Shown one piece after another: positions 46,176-55,594 of a DNA stretch of 64,000 nucleotides; the first letter of the stretch is position 1; each line of letters opens with the position of its first letter. Under the pieces are notes generated by a model. It did not search any database. It saw nothing but the letters and a program-made list of their open reading frames with translations, and was not told the origin of the DNA. The translations under genes and the position numbers were made by a program. Origin of the DNA: Myxococcota bacterium (lineage in GTDB: Bacteria > Myxococcota_A > UBA9160 > SMWR01); assembly GCA_039030075.1 (NCBI GenBank), contig JBCCEW010000003.1, positions 186,001 through 250,000 on the forward strand, written 5' to 3'.

Positions 46176-47453
46176 ATGCTGGACCCCCGAAGCCTCGCCG
46201 AACGGCGCGACGAGATCCTCGAGAGTTGTCGTCGCCGCGGTGTCGATGCCGACATCGATGCGGCCGTCGCCGCACAGGCGCAGGTCGTGTCGCTCCAGAC
46301 CGAGCTGAACGACGCCAACCGGCAGCGCAACGAGCACCAGGCGGCCGGGAAGAAGAAACTCTCTCCCGAGGAGCGCGAAACCCATACCCAGGAGGGGCGG
46401 CGCCTGAAGGAGAGCGTGGCGGCGATCGAGGTGCGGCTCACCGAAGCGGGCGCGACCCGCGACGAAGCACTGCGCGGCCTGCCGAACTTCGTCCACCCCG
46501 ATTCTCCGGTGGGCGGAGAAGAAGACTTCACCACGCTGCGGACGGTGGGCCAGCCCACACGCTTCGACTTCGAGGCGCGCGATCACCTCGCGCTGGGCCA
46601 GGCGCTCGACCTCTTCGACTTCGAGTCGGGGGCGAAGGTCACCGGGCAGAAGTTCTACTTCTTGAAGAACGAGGCCGTACTCCTCGAGCTCGCCCTGCAA
46701 CGGCTGGCGCTCGAGGTCGCCATGCGCGCCGGCTTCCGCATCTTCACGACGCCCGACCTCGCCAGGCGCCGCATCGTCGATGCCATGGCGTTCAGCCCGC
46801 GCGGCCCCGAGACCCAGATCTATTCGGTCGAGGGCACGGATCTCGACCTGATCGGAACCGCCGAGATCACCCTGGGCGGGCTCTACGAAGACACGGTCCT
46901 CGACGAGGACGAGCTCCCGTTGAAGCTGGCCGGCATCTCTCACTGCTACCGCACCGAGGCGGGCTCGGCGGGGCGCGAGAGCAAGGGCCTCTACCGCGTT
47001 CACCAGTTCACGAAGGTCGAGATGTTCGCCTTCACCCGGCCGGAAGACTCGCCGGCGATGCACGACGAGCTGCTCGCGATCGAAGAGGAGGTCTTCCAGG
47101 CCCTCGAGGTCCCCTACCGGGTCATCGACATCGCCACCGGCGACCTCGGCGCACCGGCGTACCGAAAGTTCGACATCGAAGCCTGGCTCCCCGGCCGCGG
47201 CGAAGGCGGCGACTACGGCGAGGTCACGAGCACCTCGAACTGCACCGACTTCCAGGCGCGACGCCTGAAGACCCGCTTCCGCCGCAAGGACACGAAGAAG
47301 AACGAGCTCGTCCACACGCTGAACGGAACGGCGGTGGCGATCTCGCGAGCACTGATCGCCGTCCTCGAGAACCACCAACAGGGCGACGGATCGGTCGTCG
47401 TTCCGAAGGCGCTGCGCCCGCACACGGGCTTCGACCGCATTGGGCCCCGCTGA
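46176..47453 (+). CDS. serS: Seryl-tRNA synthetase
   Basis: A 425-residue class II synthetase charging tRNA-Ser, and also tRNA-Sec. The N-terminal long coiled-coil arm (about residues 30-100) recognises the tRNA. Motif 2 lies in SHCYRTEAGSAGRESKGLYRVHQFTKVEMF and motif 3 in LNGTAVAISRALIAVLEN. TAEITLGGLY lies in the active site. The start MLDPRSLAERRDEI is standard for SerRS. The reading frame of selB begins 14 bp before its stop, so the two are translationally coupled. Confidence 0.97.
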   Translation: MLDPRSLAERRDEILESCRRRGVDADIDAAVAAQAQVVSLQTELNDANRQRNEHQAAGKKKLSPEERETHTQEGRRLKESVAAIEVRLTEAGATRDEALRGLPNFVHPDSPVGGEEDFTTLRTVGQPTRFDFEARDHLALGQALDLFDFESGAKVTGQKFYFLKNEAVLLELALQRLALEVAMRAGFRIFTTPDLARRRIVDAMAFSPRGPETQIYSVEGTDLDLIGTAEITLGGLYEDTVLDEDELPLKLAGISHCYRTEAGSAGRESKGLYRVHQFTKVEMFAFTRPEDSPAMHDELLAIEEEVFQALEVPYRVIDIATGDLGAPAYRKFDIEAWLPGRGEGGDYGEVTSTSNCTDFQARRLKTRFRRKDTKKNELVHTLNGTAVAISRALIAVLENHQQGDGSVVVPKALRPHTGFDRIGPR

Positions 47454-49383
47454 ACGTCGACTGATCCTCGGCACCGCCGGTCACATCGACCACGGCAAGA
47501 CGGCGCTCTGCCGCGCGCTGACCGGTGTCGAGACCGATCGACTCCCGGAAGAGAAGAAGCGCGGCATCACCATCGAGCTGGGCTTCGCGCCCCTCGACCT
47601 GCCCGACGGCACCCGTCTGGGCGTCGTCGACGTGCCCGGACACGAAGCGCTGGTGCGCACGATGGTGGCCGGGGCCGCCGGCATCGACCTCTTGTTGCTC
47701 GTGGTCGCCGCGGACGAAGGGGTGATGCCCCAGACGCGAGAACACCTCGCGATCTGCTCCCTGCTCGGCATCCGCGAGGGCGTGGTCGCGCTGACGAAGA
47801 TCGACCTCGTCGACGAGGAGATGTTGGAACTCGCGAGCGAGGAGGTGCGCGATCTGCTCGCGCCCACCCTGCTGCGTGATGCGCCGCTGCTCGGCGTCTC
47901 TTCGGAGACGGGAGCGGGTCTCGACGCACTGCGCGAGGCACTCTCGGCGGCGGCGCAGGCCGCCGACGCGCGCACGCCCCGGCAGGGCCCCCCGCGGCTG
48001 CCGATCGATCGCAGCTTCGAGATGCGCGGCTTCGGGCCGGTCGTCACGGGAACGCTTCTCGGCAGTGCGTTCGCCGTCGGCGATTCGGTCGCTCTGCTGC
48101 CTGGCGAGGAACGCGCGCGCATTCGCGGCCTGCAGAGCCACGGTGAGAGCGTCGAGCGGGTCGAGCCGGGAGCGCGCTGCGCGGTGAATCTACAAGGCGT
48201 GGCGCTCGAGGACCTTTCGCGCGGCCAGGTGGTGAGCCCGGTCGGCGCGCTGCCCACCACCACGACCCTCGACGTGCGTCTGCACTGGCTTCCGGAAGCC
48301 CCCGACCTCGAGGAGCCCACCTCGATCGCGTTCCTCTCGGGTACCACCGAGCGACTCGGCCGCGTGGCTCCGATCGGCGCAGCACGTCTCGACGCCGGCG
48401 GCAGCGGCTTTGCGCGGATCCACCTGGAGGGCGAACCCGTCGCGGTGCTCCCCGGCGATCACTTCGTGTTGCGCGGCTTCGCGCGGACGGCGGTGGGAGC
48501 GACCCTCGGCGGGGGCACGCTCTTGGACATCGCACCGCCGCACCGGCGTCGCAGCGATCCGGCCCTCGTTTCGGATCTCGAGATCCTCGAACGGCGGGAG
48601 CCTTCCTCCAAGGTCTCGGTGCGGGTGCAGCGCAGCGGTTTGGCCGGTGTGGAGCGCGAAACACTCGCGCGCGAGACAGGGCAGCTCGCGCGGACGCTCG
48701 ACGCGATTCTGGCGGAAGGCGAGCGCGACGGCTGGGTCCGTGTGGCGCGGGAGCGCTGCATCTCGGGCGACGCCCTGGACGAACTCGAGAGCCGGCTCCG
48801 CTCCGCCCTCGACGACTACCACCGGGCCGAGCCCCTGCGCCCGGGCATGCCCGCCGGTGCGCTGCGCGGCGTGCTCCCCGACAACGTCCACCCGGCCAGC
48901 GTCGAGTGTGCGCTCGAGCGGCTCGCGGCCTCGGGCGAGGTGGTGCGCGAGAGCGACCACGTCCGGCTCGCGAGCCACCGGCCCTCGCTCGATGCCGAGA
49001 GCGAGAAGCACTGCGCGACGCTCGTCGAGCGGCTCGGCACGGCGGGGCTCGAAGCCCCTTCCCTGCGCGACCTCGGCGAAGCGACGGGTCTCGACGAAGG
49101 GCCGCTGCGCGACCTGCTCGCTCACCTCGCCCGCGAAGGACGGATCGTGCCTGCACCGGGTGATCTGTGGTTCGACGCCGCTGCCGTCGAGTCTCTGCGC
49201 GACCGCGTGCGCGCCCACTTCGAATCGAACGACGCTCTCGACACCAAAGCGTTCAAGGCCCTGATCGGCACTACCCGACGCACCGCCGTGCCGCTGATGG
49301 AACTCCTCGACGCCGAGCGCTTCACCGTGCGGCGCGGCGACGTGCGACTGCTACGCGACGCCGCTCAGCCGCGGCAGTCGTAG
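47440..49383 (+). CDS. selB: Selenocysteine-specific elongation factor SelB
   Basis: A 647-residue GTPase delivering Sec-tRNA(Sec) to UGA codons flagged by a SECIS element. G1 is GHIDHGKT (14-21), G2/G3 are KRGITIELGF and DVPGHE, and G4 is TKID. EF-Tu-like domains 2 and 3 follow, then a C-terminal winged-helix domain 4 (from about 390) for SECIS binding. The TTG start at 47440 overlaps serS by 14 bp, so it relies on coupling. The selA, selC and selD genes are not in the window. Its presence implies selenoproteins elsewhere in the genome. Stop overlaps lepB's 3' end by 19 bp. Confidence 0.95.
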   Translation: MGPAERRLILGTAGHIDHGKTALCRALTGVETDRLPEEKKRGITIELGFAPLDLPDGTRLGVVDVPGHEALVRTMVAGAAGIDLLLLVVAADEGVMPQTREHLAICSLLGIREGVVALTKIDLVDEEMLELASEEVRDLLAPTLLRDAPLLGVSSETGAGLDALREALSAAAQAADARTPRQGPPRLPIDRSFEMRGFGPVVTGTLLGSAFAVGDSVALLPGEERARIRGLQSHGESVERVEPGARCAVNLQGVALEDLSRGQVVSPVGALPTTTTLDVRLHWLPEAPDLEEPTSIAFLSGTTERLGRVAPIGAARLDAGGSGFARIHLEGEPVAVLPGDHFVLRGFARTAVGATLGGGTLLDIAPPHRRRSDPALVSDLEILERREPSSKVSVRVQRSGLAGVERETLARETGQLARTLDAILAEGERDGWVRVARERCISGDALDELESRLRSALDDYHRAEPLRPGMPAGALRGVLPDNVHPASVECALERLAASGEVVRESDHVRLASHRPSLDAESEKHCATLVERLGTAGLEAPSLRDLGEATGLDEGPLRDLLAHLAREGRIVPAPGDLWFDAAAVESLRDRVRAHFESNDALDTKAFKALIGTTRRTAVPLMELLDAERFTVRRGDVRLLRDAAQPRQS

Positions 49384-50246
49384 GTCATCCCGATCCGGTC
49401 CCAGTACATCTCGCCCCAGAGGAGCTTGATCCAGGTCCAGGGGTTCAGCATCGCGAGCCACGAGTACGTGTTGTTCCACGCCCAGTAGTTGATGAGCACG
49501 GGCCCCTTCAGGTGCATGCGATGCACCGTGCCCCAGCCGCGGCTGTCGTTCGAGTTGTCGCGGTTGTCGCCCAGCACGAAGTAGCGGTCTTCGGGGATCG
49601 TCAACGGAGCCTGGGTGAGCCCGGGTCGGCGCGGGTGGTCGAGAATCTCGTGGACGCAGCCGTCGAGGTCCTCGGTCAGCAGTCGATGGGCCTCGCCGCG
49701 ATCGTCGCTGAAGGTCTTCGGCTGAAGCACCTGCTCGGCCGGGCTTCCATTCAAGAAGAGCTTCCCGGACCGGTATTCGACCGTGTCTCCGGGCAGCCCG
49801 ACGATCCGCTTGACGAAGCCCTCGGCGCTGAAATCGGGGCACTCGTCGAGGGGGCAGATCCGACCGCGCTCCTTCTCGCCGCCGCGGCCGAGGTGGAACA
49901 CGACGATCTCACCGCGTTCGGGCTCGCGCACCGCCGGGAGCGGGATGTCGAGGATCGGGATGCGCGCGCCGTAGGCGAACTTCGACACGAAGACGTGATC
50001 GCCGATGTACATGGTCGGCAGCATCGAGCCCGACGGCACGTAGTAGGACTCGATGATGACCGCGCGAATACCGAGTGCGATCAGGATCGCGAAGAAGATC
50101 GGACCGACCTGCTCCCAGAACTTCGCGAGCGGCGAGAGTTCTTCGCCGTCGAGTTCGGTCGCGGCGGCGTCGTCGGTCTCGCGCTTGCGGCGCTTCTTCG
50201 ACTCGGCGCGATCCGCACCGGACTGCTTCTTGCGACTCACGGACAC
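49365..50246 (-). CDS. lepB: Signal peptidase I
   Basis: A 293-residue inner-membrane serine protease removing Sec/Tat signal peptides. One membrane helix (about residues 46-66) precedes the catalytic Ser74 in PSGSM; the general-base Lys is Lys146 in GFVKRIVGLPGD. The conserved box LGDNRDNSNDSRGWG is intact. A 40-residue charged N-terminal tail is longer than usual. GTG at 50246 is chosen with GGAG nine bases upstream; a GTG at 50240 is close behind. Its 3' end overlaps that of selB. It is downstream of the FecR operon in the same direction, 138 bases apart. Confidence 0.93.
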   Translation of the reverse strand: MSVSRKKQSGADRAESKKRRKRETDDAAATELDGEELSPLAKFWEQVGPIFFAILIALGIRAVIIESYYVPSGSMLPTMYIGDHVFVSKFAYGARIPILDIPLPAVREPERGEIVVFHLGRGGEKERGRICPLDECPDFSAEGFVKRIVGLPGDTVEYRSGKLFLNGSPAEQVLQPKTFSDDRGEAHRLLTEDLDGCVHEILDHPRRPGLTQAPLTIPEDRYFVLGDNRDNSNDSRGWGTVHRMHLKGPVLINYWAWNNTYSWLAMLNPWTWIKLLWGEMYWDRIGMTYDCRG

Positions 50247-50383
50247 CCCGCCTGGCTCCAAGGGGCGCCATGGTAGGGGCACTCTCGCGGGGGCGCCGCC
50301 TTTTCAGGGCCCTCCGCGCAGTCCCGCTTCGCTGCGGATGCGGGGCAGTTGGGCGCCGCCTGCGTGGCGGCGCCCGACTGCCG

Positions 50384-51616
50384 CTACTGACTCGCGAGCA
50401 CCACCAGGAGCATCTGCGCGAACTGGGACTCGCTGGTCACGCCCGCCATGGTGAGATAGTTCTGGAGCGGCGTCGGGAACCCGGTCTGCCCCATCGCCAC
50501 GTACGTGAGCTGGCTCTGGTTGAAGGACCACTGCTCCATCGCCTGTTGTTGGGTGATCACCACCTTCTGCATGCCGCTCGGCAGCTGGACCACCGAGATC
50601 TCGAAGCCACCACCCGAGGCACCACCCCCCGCGCTGCCGCTACTGCTCGAGTAGCCGTTCACCCAGGCTTCGACGAACTCCTCTTGCATCGCGTCGCGAA
50701 CCTCCTCGAGACCCTGGTCCATGATCGCGTCCTTCATCGCGCTCTTCTTCATGCGGTTCATTCGATCACCGCGGCTTCGCTCGCCCATCTTCGCCGGCTT
50801 CTGTTCGCCGACCTCCTGCATGCTCGCCACCTTCGCGTCCCCGACCTTTGCGAGGCGGCGTGCCAACTCCGGATCGGCCTGAGTCGCGCGACGCAGCACC
50901 TCTCCGCGGTAGGTGATGCGGGCCGCCTCCCGCACGCGTTCGACGGCGCCCCCGCGAGCGAGGTTGTGCTCCCGGAGCGCGACGCGCGGCGGAGCCGCGG
51001 CGCCCGACCAGCTGTTCCAGGGGTCGTCCTCCCGCAGCAGGAAGAGTTCGATACCTCCGCCGCCGGTTCCCAGCGCTCGAAATCCCTCGCGGACCATCAC
51101 CTCGCGCGCGGCTTCGAGCGCAAGCGTTTTCACGCCAACGGCCCCGTGATACACGGCGACGCCCGGCCCCTTCCCGGAGAGATCCACGGCGAAGCGCGTG
51201 CCCTTCACGCTGACGACGATCTCGGGCGTGCGCACTTCGTAGCGCTTCCCCGGGCGACGCTTCACGTCGAAGAGTCCGGCGCCCGACTCCATGTCGAGGG
51301 TTTCCACGCTGCCCGTTGCCCCGGGCAGTCGCAGTACCGAATCACCGTAGAGGCGGACGGTAGAGCCCTGCCACACCAGCTCGACCTTGCCGTCGGAGCC
51401 GGTGCGCACGATGTCACCGGACTGCAGCGCCTCGCCCGCGCGCAGCGGCATCCAGACAGGAGGCTCGCCGCGTCCGCGCTCGACGGCGCCGCTGGCCGTC
51501 TCGACGGTCGCGAGATCTTCGGCCGCCACCCCGGCGGCTCCGAGAACACCGGCCAGAACCCAGAGGGCGGACCAGCGCACGGCCGCGCGCCCTTTCGTTC
51601 GATGCATGCTCGTCAT
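50384..51616 (-). CDS. FecR-domain exported protein
   Basis: A 410-residue exported protein: signal peptide (WVLAGVLGAAGVAA) then a FecR domain (about residues 45-155), including GDIVRTGSDGKVELVWQGSTVRLYGDSVLRL and VVSVKGTRFAVDLSGKGPGVAVYHGAVGVKT. The rest is unrecognised: a Lys/Met-rich helical region (about 225-310), a Ser/Gly linker (SSSSGSAGGGASGGG) and a Gln-rich C-terminal domain. FecR domains often relay surface signals. AAGGAGA precedes the ATG at 51616. It is the last of a leftward trio with the TPR-barrel and CHASE2 genes. Confidence 0.85.
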   Translation of the reverse strand: MTSMHRTKGRAAVRWSALWVLAGVLGAAGVAAEDLATVETASGAVERGRGEPPVWMPLRAGEALQSGDIVRTGSDGKVELVWQGSTVRLYGDSVLRLPGATGSVETLDMESGAGLFDVKRRPGKRYEVRTPEIVVSVKGTRFAVDLSGKGPGVAVYHGAVGVKTLALEAAREVMVREGFRALGTGGGGIELFLLREDDPWNSWSGAAAPPRVALREHNLARGGAVERVREAARITYRGEVLRRATQADPELARRLAKVGDAKVASMQEVGEQKPAKMGERSRGDRMNRMKKSAMKDAIMDQGLEEVRDAMQEEFVEAWVNGYSSSSGSAGGGASGGGFEISVVQLPSGMQKVVITQQQAMEQWSFNQSQLTYVAMGQTGFPTPLQNYLTMAGVTSESQFAQMLLVVLASQ

Positions 51617-51676
51617 TGGGTCTCCTTTCGTCGCCCCGCCGAGTGGATGGCCACGGCCCCGCGTGAGCCGCGGACG

Positions 51677-53209
51677 TCAAAGCGTCGAAATCCGGAATGC
51701 CACTCCGTAGATGGAGCGGTCGTAGTCGTAGAGGTCTGCGTTCGAGAAGCGCTGGAGGTAGGACCAGCGCAACTCGAGCTCGATCGGTTCGAAGATCGGT
51801 CGGCTGAGGACCACACTGCTGTCGAGCACCCAGTCCTCGCGCGGTTCGGCGCGCGCGAGGTCGCCCACCTGCAGTCGGTTCAGGAACTCGAGCAGGTTGT
51901 CGTTCGCGTAGCGCTCGGCCGCGAGGCTCGCGTTCGTCTGCAGCGCGAACGCGAAGGGCAAGGCGAAGCGGGTGCGGACACCGCCGCGATAGCGGTCGTG
52001 GTCGAAGTCTCCCTCGAACCCGAGCAGGTCGTCCTCGGACTCGGTCTCGCTGCGTTGCCAGTCGGCGTACCAACCCGCCCAGGCTTCGGAGAGCCCGGGG
52101 ACCTGGAAGAAGTGCTCGAACCCGCCGCCGAAGCTGTTGCCGTCGCGCTCGAGCGACGTGAAGAGCGGACGGTCGTCGTAGCGCACCCAGGCGTAGTTGC
52201 CCCAGAGACGAAGCACACCCGCCTTCTCTCCGAAGCCGAACAGGAAGTTCGGTCGTAGATCCGTGCGCTGGAAGTAGGAACGATCGTCGAGGAAGCTGTG
52301 GCCGTATAGGCCGTCGAAGCGCAGCGAAGCACGCGGAGACAGGTTCCAGCGCAGCGAACCGGATCCCCCGACGTCGTGGCCGTCGAAGAGATCCTCTTCG
52401 CGGTAGTCGGTCCCTTCGTAGAAGGCACTGGTCACGAAACCGAAGCGTCGACTCGAGCCTTCGCCCGAGAGCGCCGGCAGCGGAACGTCCCAGGTCACCG
52501 CCGATCCCCAGGTCGCCGCGAAGTCCCCGTCGATGTCGACTCCCGGCACCGCGCCGCTCTCGAGCCGCACGTTGTCCTCGTACTGGACGCCCGCGTGGGC
52601 ATCGATCTCGAGACCGTAGTAGCGGCGCTCGCGAAGCTGCTGGCGCAGGAGCAGGCGCGCCCCGTGCGCGGCATCGCCGTCCGGGTCGACGGCGATCGTC
52701 TCCTCGAGCAGGGCGTGGGCGGTTTCGAGGTCGTCGCGCTCGAGCCGACCCAGCGCGCGGAGCAGCAGCGCCTCGGAGGCCAGTTCGGGTGCGTAGTGGG
52801 CCGCGAAGCGGAACTGGGCATCCGCGTCCTCGAGGCGTCCCACGGCGCGCAGCGCCAGCCCGAGATGGAAGCGTGCCGGACCCGACGTGGGCTGCTGCGC
52901 CACCGCTCCTTCCAGGTGCGGGATCGCCTCGGCGTCCTGGCCCTGGGACGAGAGCAGGCGTCCGAGCAGCAGGCGAACGCCGGGACGCCGCTCGGGCCAG
53001 CGCCGGACCAGCGCGCGCAGTTGATCGATCGCGGCCTCGGTCTCGCCGGCGTCGGCCAGCTCGCGGGCCAGCAACCAGGCGAGGTCCGGATCTTCCGGGT
53101 GCGCGGCGGCGGCCTCGGCCAGACGGTCGGTCGACTCCGAGCTCGCCGCGATCGAAGGAGCGACGGCGAGCCACGCCAGCAGTACGGCGAGTCCGACGCG
53201 CCGCTTCAC
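51677..53209 (-). CDS. TPR plus outer-membrane beta-barrel protein (Slam-like architecture)
   Basis: A 510-residue protein: signal peptide (VGLAVLLAWLAVAPSIAA), a periplasmic tetratricopeptide region of about four to five repeats (residues ~25-190, e.g. AIDQLRALVRRWPERRPGVRLLLGRLL), then a C-terminal beta-barrel (~195-510) ending in DYDRSIYGVAFRISTL with a terminal aromatic-type strand. This order of TPR then barrel is that of Slam-type (DUF560) surface lipoprotein translocators and of some polysaccharide secretins; the match is structural, not proven. The GTG at 53209 overlaps the TGA of the CHASE2 gene (GTGA). Confidence 0.75.
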   Translation of the reverse strand: MKRRVGLAVLLAWLAVAPSIAASSESTDRLAEAAAAHPEDPDLAWLLARELADAGETEAAIDQLRALVRRWPERRPGVRLLLGRLLSSQGQDAEAIPHLEGAVAQQPTSGPARFHLGLALRAVGRLEDADAQFRFAAHYAPELASEALLLRALGRLERDDLETAHALLEETIAVDPDGDAAHGARLLLRQQLRERRYYGLEIDAHAGVQYEDNVRLESGAVPGVDIDGDFAATWGSAVTWDVPLPALSGEGSSRRFGFVTSAFYEGTDYREEDLFDGHDVGGSGSLRWNLSPRASLRFDGLYGHSFLDDRSYFQRTDLRPNFLFGFGEKAGVLRLWGNYAWVRYDDRPLFTSLERDGNSFGGGFEHFFQVPGLSEAWAGWYADWQRSETESEDDLLGFEGDFDHDRYRGGVRTRFALPFAFALQTNASLAAERYANDNLLEFLNRLQVGDLARAEPREDWVLDSSVVLSRPIFEPIELELRWSYLQRFSNADLYDYDRSIYGVAFRISTL

Positions 53210-55482
53210 GAGCCCACCGCCCCGACCTTGGCGACCACGGCCAGCATCTCTTCGCCTTCCTCGTCGAGCACCTGCAGGAACGTGTCCACCACCTGGGGGT
53301 CGAACTGGACGCCGCGGCCCTTGGCGAGGATGTCCAGGACGCGGTCTTGCTCGAAGGCGGGCTTGTAGGGACGCGCCGTCGACAGCGCGTCCCAGACGTC
53401 GACCACCGAGACGATGCGCGCGCCCATCGGAATCGCGTCGCCGACCAGGCCGTCGGGATAGCCGCCGCCGTCCCAGCGCTCGTGGTGGTGACGGACACAG
53501 GCGCGGGTCAGCGGCCCGAGACCGTGGATGCCGCCGACGATGCCGTCGCCGACGACCGTGTGGCTCTCCATGATCGCCCGCTCCTCGGGCGTGAACCGGT
53601 CGGGCTTCAGCAGCACTTCGTCGCGGATCCCGATCTTTCCGACATCGTGGAGCAGAGCGCCGAGTCGGATCTCCTCGATCTCTTCGTCCGACAACCCGAA
53701 ACGGTCGGCCACCAGGGTCGAGAACAGCGCCAGGCGCCGGCAGTGAGACTCGGTGTAGCCGTCGCGTGCTTCGATCGCGCACGCGATCGCCTCGATCGAC
53801 GAATCGAAGGTGGCGCGCAGCCCGTCGATCAAGCGGAGGTTCTCGGCGGACAGCGTCACCTGGGTGCCCACCGTGGCGATCGTACGCAGGGCCGTATCGT
53901 CGAGAGCTTCCTCGCGGTCGCGCTCGACCACCAGCACTCCAACCGGTCGGCCGCCGGCGAAGAGCGGCGCGTAGTGCGCGATCCCGCGCCGGCCGCTGCT
54001 CGCGAGTTCGCTCTCGACGGACTCGCGGCGCCGTTGCTGGAGTGCGCGATCGACCCAGACTTCCTCGCCGATCGCCCCGTCCCCACGACGCCTCCATTCG
54101 ATGCGGCGTCCATCCAGCCCGCTCTCGCCGGCGCGCCAGAGGGCGACACCGCTGGCATCGACCACATCTCCGAGGAGCGCCAATGCCGTCCCGATCCCGC
54201 CCTGATCGTGCTGGGCCGACGTCGCCTCGCCGACGCGCTGCAACGCGGTCAGCGACTGTTCGCGTTCGGCCAGGCTCTTGCCGAAGCGACTGCGGACGCG
54301 TTCGAGCCCCACGACGTACTGGGCGCCGAGCATGCCGAGCGGCACGACCGGGGAGAGCAGCCCACCCGTGAACACCGCACTCGTCGTGGTGCCCGCGGCC
54401 ACCGCGACGGCGAGACTCCCCAGCACTGCGGAGCGCCGCGCGTGGCTCTGATTGCGCAGGGCGAAGGCGAAGACGGTGAGCGCGAACAGCAGACCGACGG
54501 CGACCGGCGTCGAGGCTTCGCGGAGGGTCGGTTGCCCTTCGCGTTCGGCCGCCAACGTGCGGAGCAGGATCGCCTGGATCCACACGCCGGCGCGGGCGGG
54601 GCCCACCGGGGTGGGCCAGAGGTCCTGGAACTCGACCGCCGTCGCACCGATGAAGACGACGCGCCCCGCGACGTCGCGCGAGTCGAAGCGTCCGTCGAGC
54701 ACGTCCGCCACCGACAGGGTGCGGACCTCGGGCGCGACGCGGCGGTAGTCGACGCGGATGGGAGTCTGATCAGTCGAGATGGGAGTCTGATCAGTCGGGA
54801 TGGGGTTTTGCTCGACCGGGACCGGAGGACGGTCGGCCGCGATCGTTGCGCCTTCCGCCGACGCATTCGCGGCTTCGCGGTTCGCGACTCCCAGCGCCGC
54901 CTCCGCGAGCGTCGGGACGTCGACACCGCGGATGTCGACACTGCGGCGGCCACGGCGGACCACGCCATCTTCGTCGACGATCATGTGGACACTGCCGATC
55001 GCCGCGCTCGCTTCGGCCAGGATCGGCGCGGGCCGATTCGCGATCTCGAGCTCGGCGCCGCCGGGAAGCGTCTGCACCTGCTTGAACGACGCGAGCACGA
55101 CGTTGCCGGCGGCGCGCATCGCGCGGGCGAAGGCCGCATCGCCCGCGGCATCGCGGGGCGTCGAGAAGTCGATATCGAAGGCGATCGAGGACGCGCCCGC
55201 GTCCGCGAGGTGCTCGACCAGCCGTGCGTGCACGTCGCGCGACCAGGGCCAGTCGGGGAGCGCACGAAGGCTCTGGGGATCGATCGCGATCACGACCGCA
55301 TCGGGCTGACCTCCCGCGAGCGGCGGCGGCGACACCCGGGCCGCGCGCAGCTGCGCGTCGATCGCGAGCCGATCCAAGGACGCGGTTCCGCCCTGTACGA
55401 GCAACGCCGTCGCCAGGCCGAACAGGGCCAGGGCCACGACGCCTTCGAACGGGCGTCGCAGGGCGCGCGTGAGACTTCCCAT
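53206..55482 (-). CDS. CHASE2-GAF-HD-GYP cyclic-di-GMP phosphodiesterase receptor
   Basis: A 758-residue membrane protein: one N-terminal helix (14-32), a large CHASE2 extracytoplasmic sensor (~35-310), three membrane helices (~325-390), a GAF-like domain (~420-545) and an HD-GYP domain (~555-745). Metal and signature residues are His612-Asp613 (HDVGKIGI), HHHERW near 665, and GYP 674-676, so it should be active in degrading c-di-GMP. An unusual 7-residue repeat of TDQTPIS type lies at 226-243 within the CHASE2 part. No SD is seen before the ATG at 55482. It heads a leftward operon with TPR-barrel and FecR genes. Confidence 0.92.
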   Translation of the reverse strand: MGSLTRALRRPFEGVVALALFGLATALLVQGGTASLDRLAIDAQLRAARVSPPPLAGGQPDAVVIAIDPQSLRALPDWPWSRDVHARLVEHLADAGASSIAFDIDFSTPRDAAGDAAFARAMRAAGNVVLASFKQVQTLPGGAELEIANRPAPILAEASAAIGSVHMIVDEDGVVRRGRRSVDIRGVDVPTLAEAALGVANREAANASAEGATIAADRPPVPVEQNPIPTDQTPISTDQTPIRVDYRRVAPEVRTLSVADVLDGRFDSRDVAGRVVFIGATAVEFQDLWPTPVGPARAGVWIQAILLRTLAAEREGQPTLREASTPVAVGLLFALTVFAFALRNQSHARRSAVLGSLAVAVAAGTTTSAVFTGGLLSPVVPLGMLGAQYVVGLERVRSRFGKSLAEREQSLTALQRVGEATSAQHDQGGIGTALALLGDVVDASGVALWRAGESGLDGRRIEWRRRGDGAIGEEVWVDRALQQRRRESVESELASSGRRGIAHYAPLFAGGRPVGVLVVERDREEALDDTALRTIATVGTQVTLSAENLRLIDGLRATFDSSIEAIACAIEARDGYTESHCRRLALFSTLVADRFGLSDEEIEEIRLGALLHDVGKIGIRDEVLLKPDRFTPEERAIMESHTVVGDGIVGGIHGLGPLTRACVRHHHERWDGGGYPDGLVGDAIPMGARIVSVVDVWDALSTARPYKPAFEQDRVLDILAKGRGVQFDPQVVDTFLQVLDEEGEEMLAVVAKVGAVGS
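54757..54805. repeat. 21-bp tandem repeat inside the CHASE2 coding region
   Basis: Unit GATGGGAGTCTGATCAGTCG plus A/G occurs twice in full (54757-54777, 54778-54798) with a third partial copy. It encodes a 7-residue repeat in frame and could vary in copy number. Confidence 0.8.
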
Positions 55483-55494
55483 ACACAGTTGTGT
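55483..55494. promoter_or_regulatory. Palindrome ACACA-GT-TGTGT abutting the CHASE2 start codon
   Basis: A 12-bp palindrome occupies the place where a Shine-Dalgarno would be, directly before the ATG at 55482. It might be an operator, or a leaderless-start feature. Confidence 0.3.
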
Positions 55495-55594
55495 CGACCG
55501 ACCCAGCGCCCGTCTTGAGGCCCGAGCCGCGCGCGAACCCGTGTGAATTCAGGTGCTTAGCGCCTGTTCTGTGCGCTCGCGGGGCGCCCGGCGA

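Noticed and set aside
52789-55518. A rightward 900-residue frame opposite the CHASE2 gene
   Set aside because: Antisense shadow of the CHASE2/HD-GYP gene; no recognisable domain.
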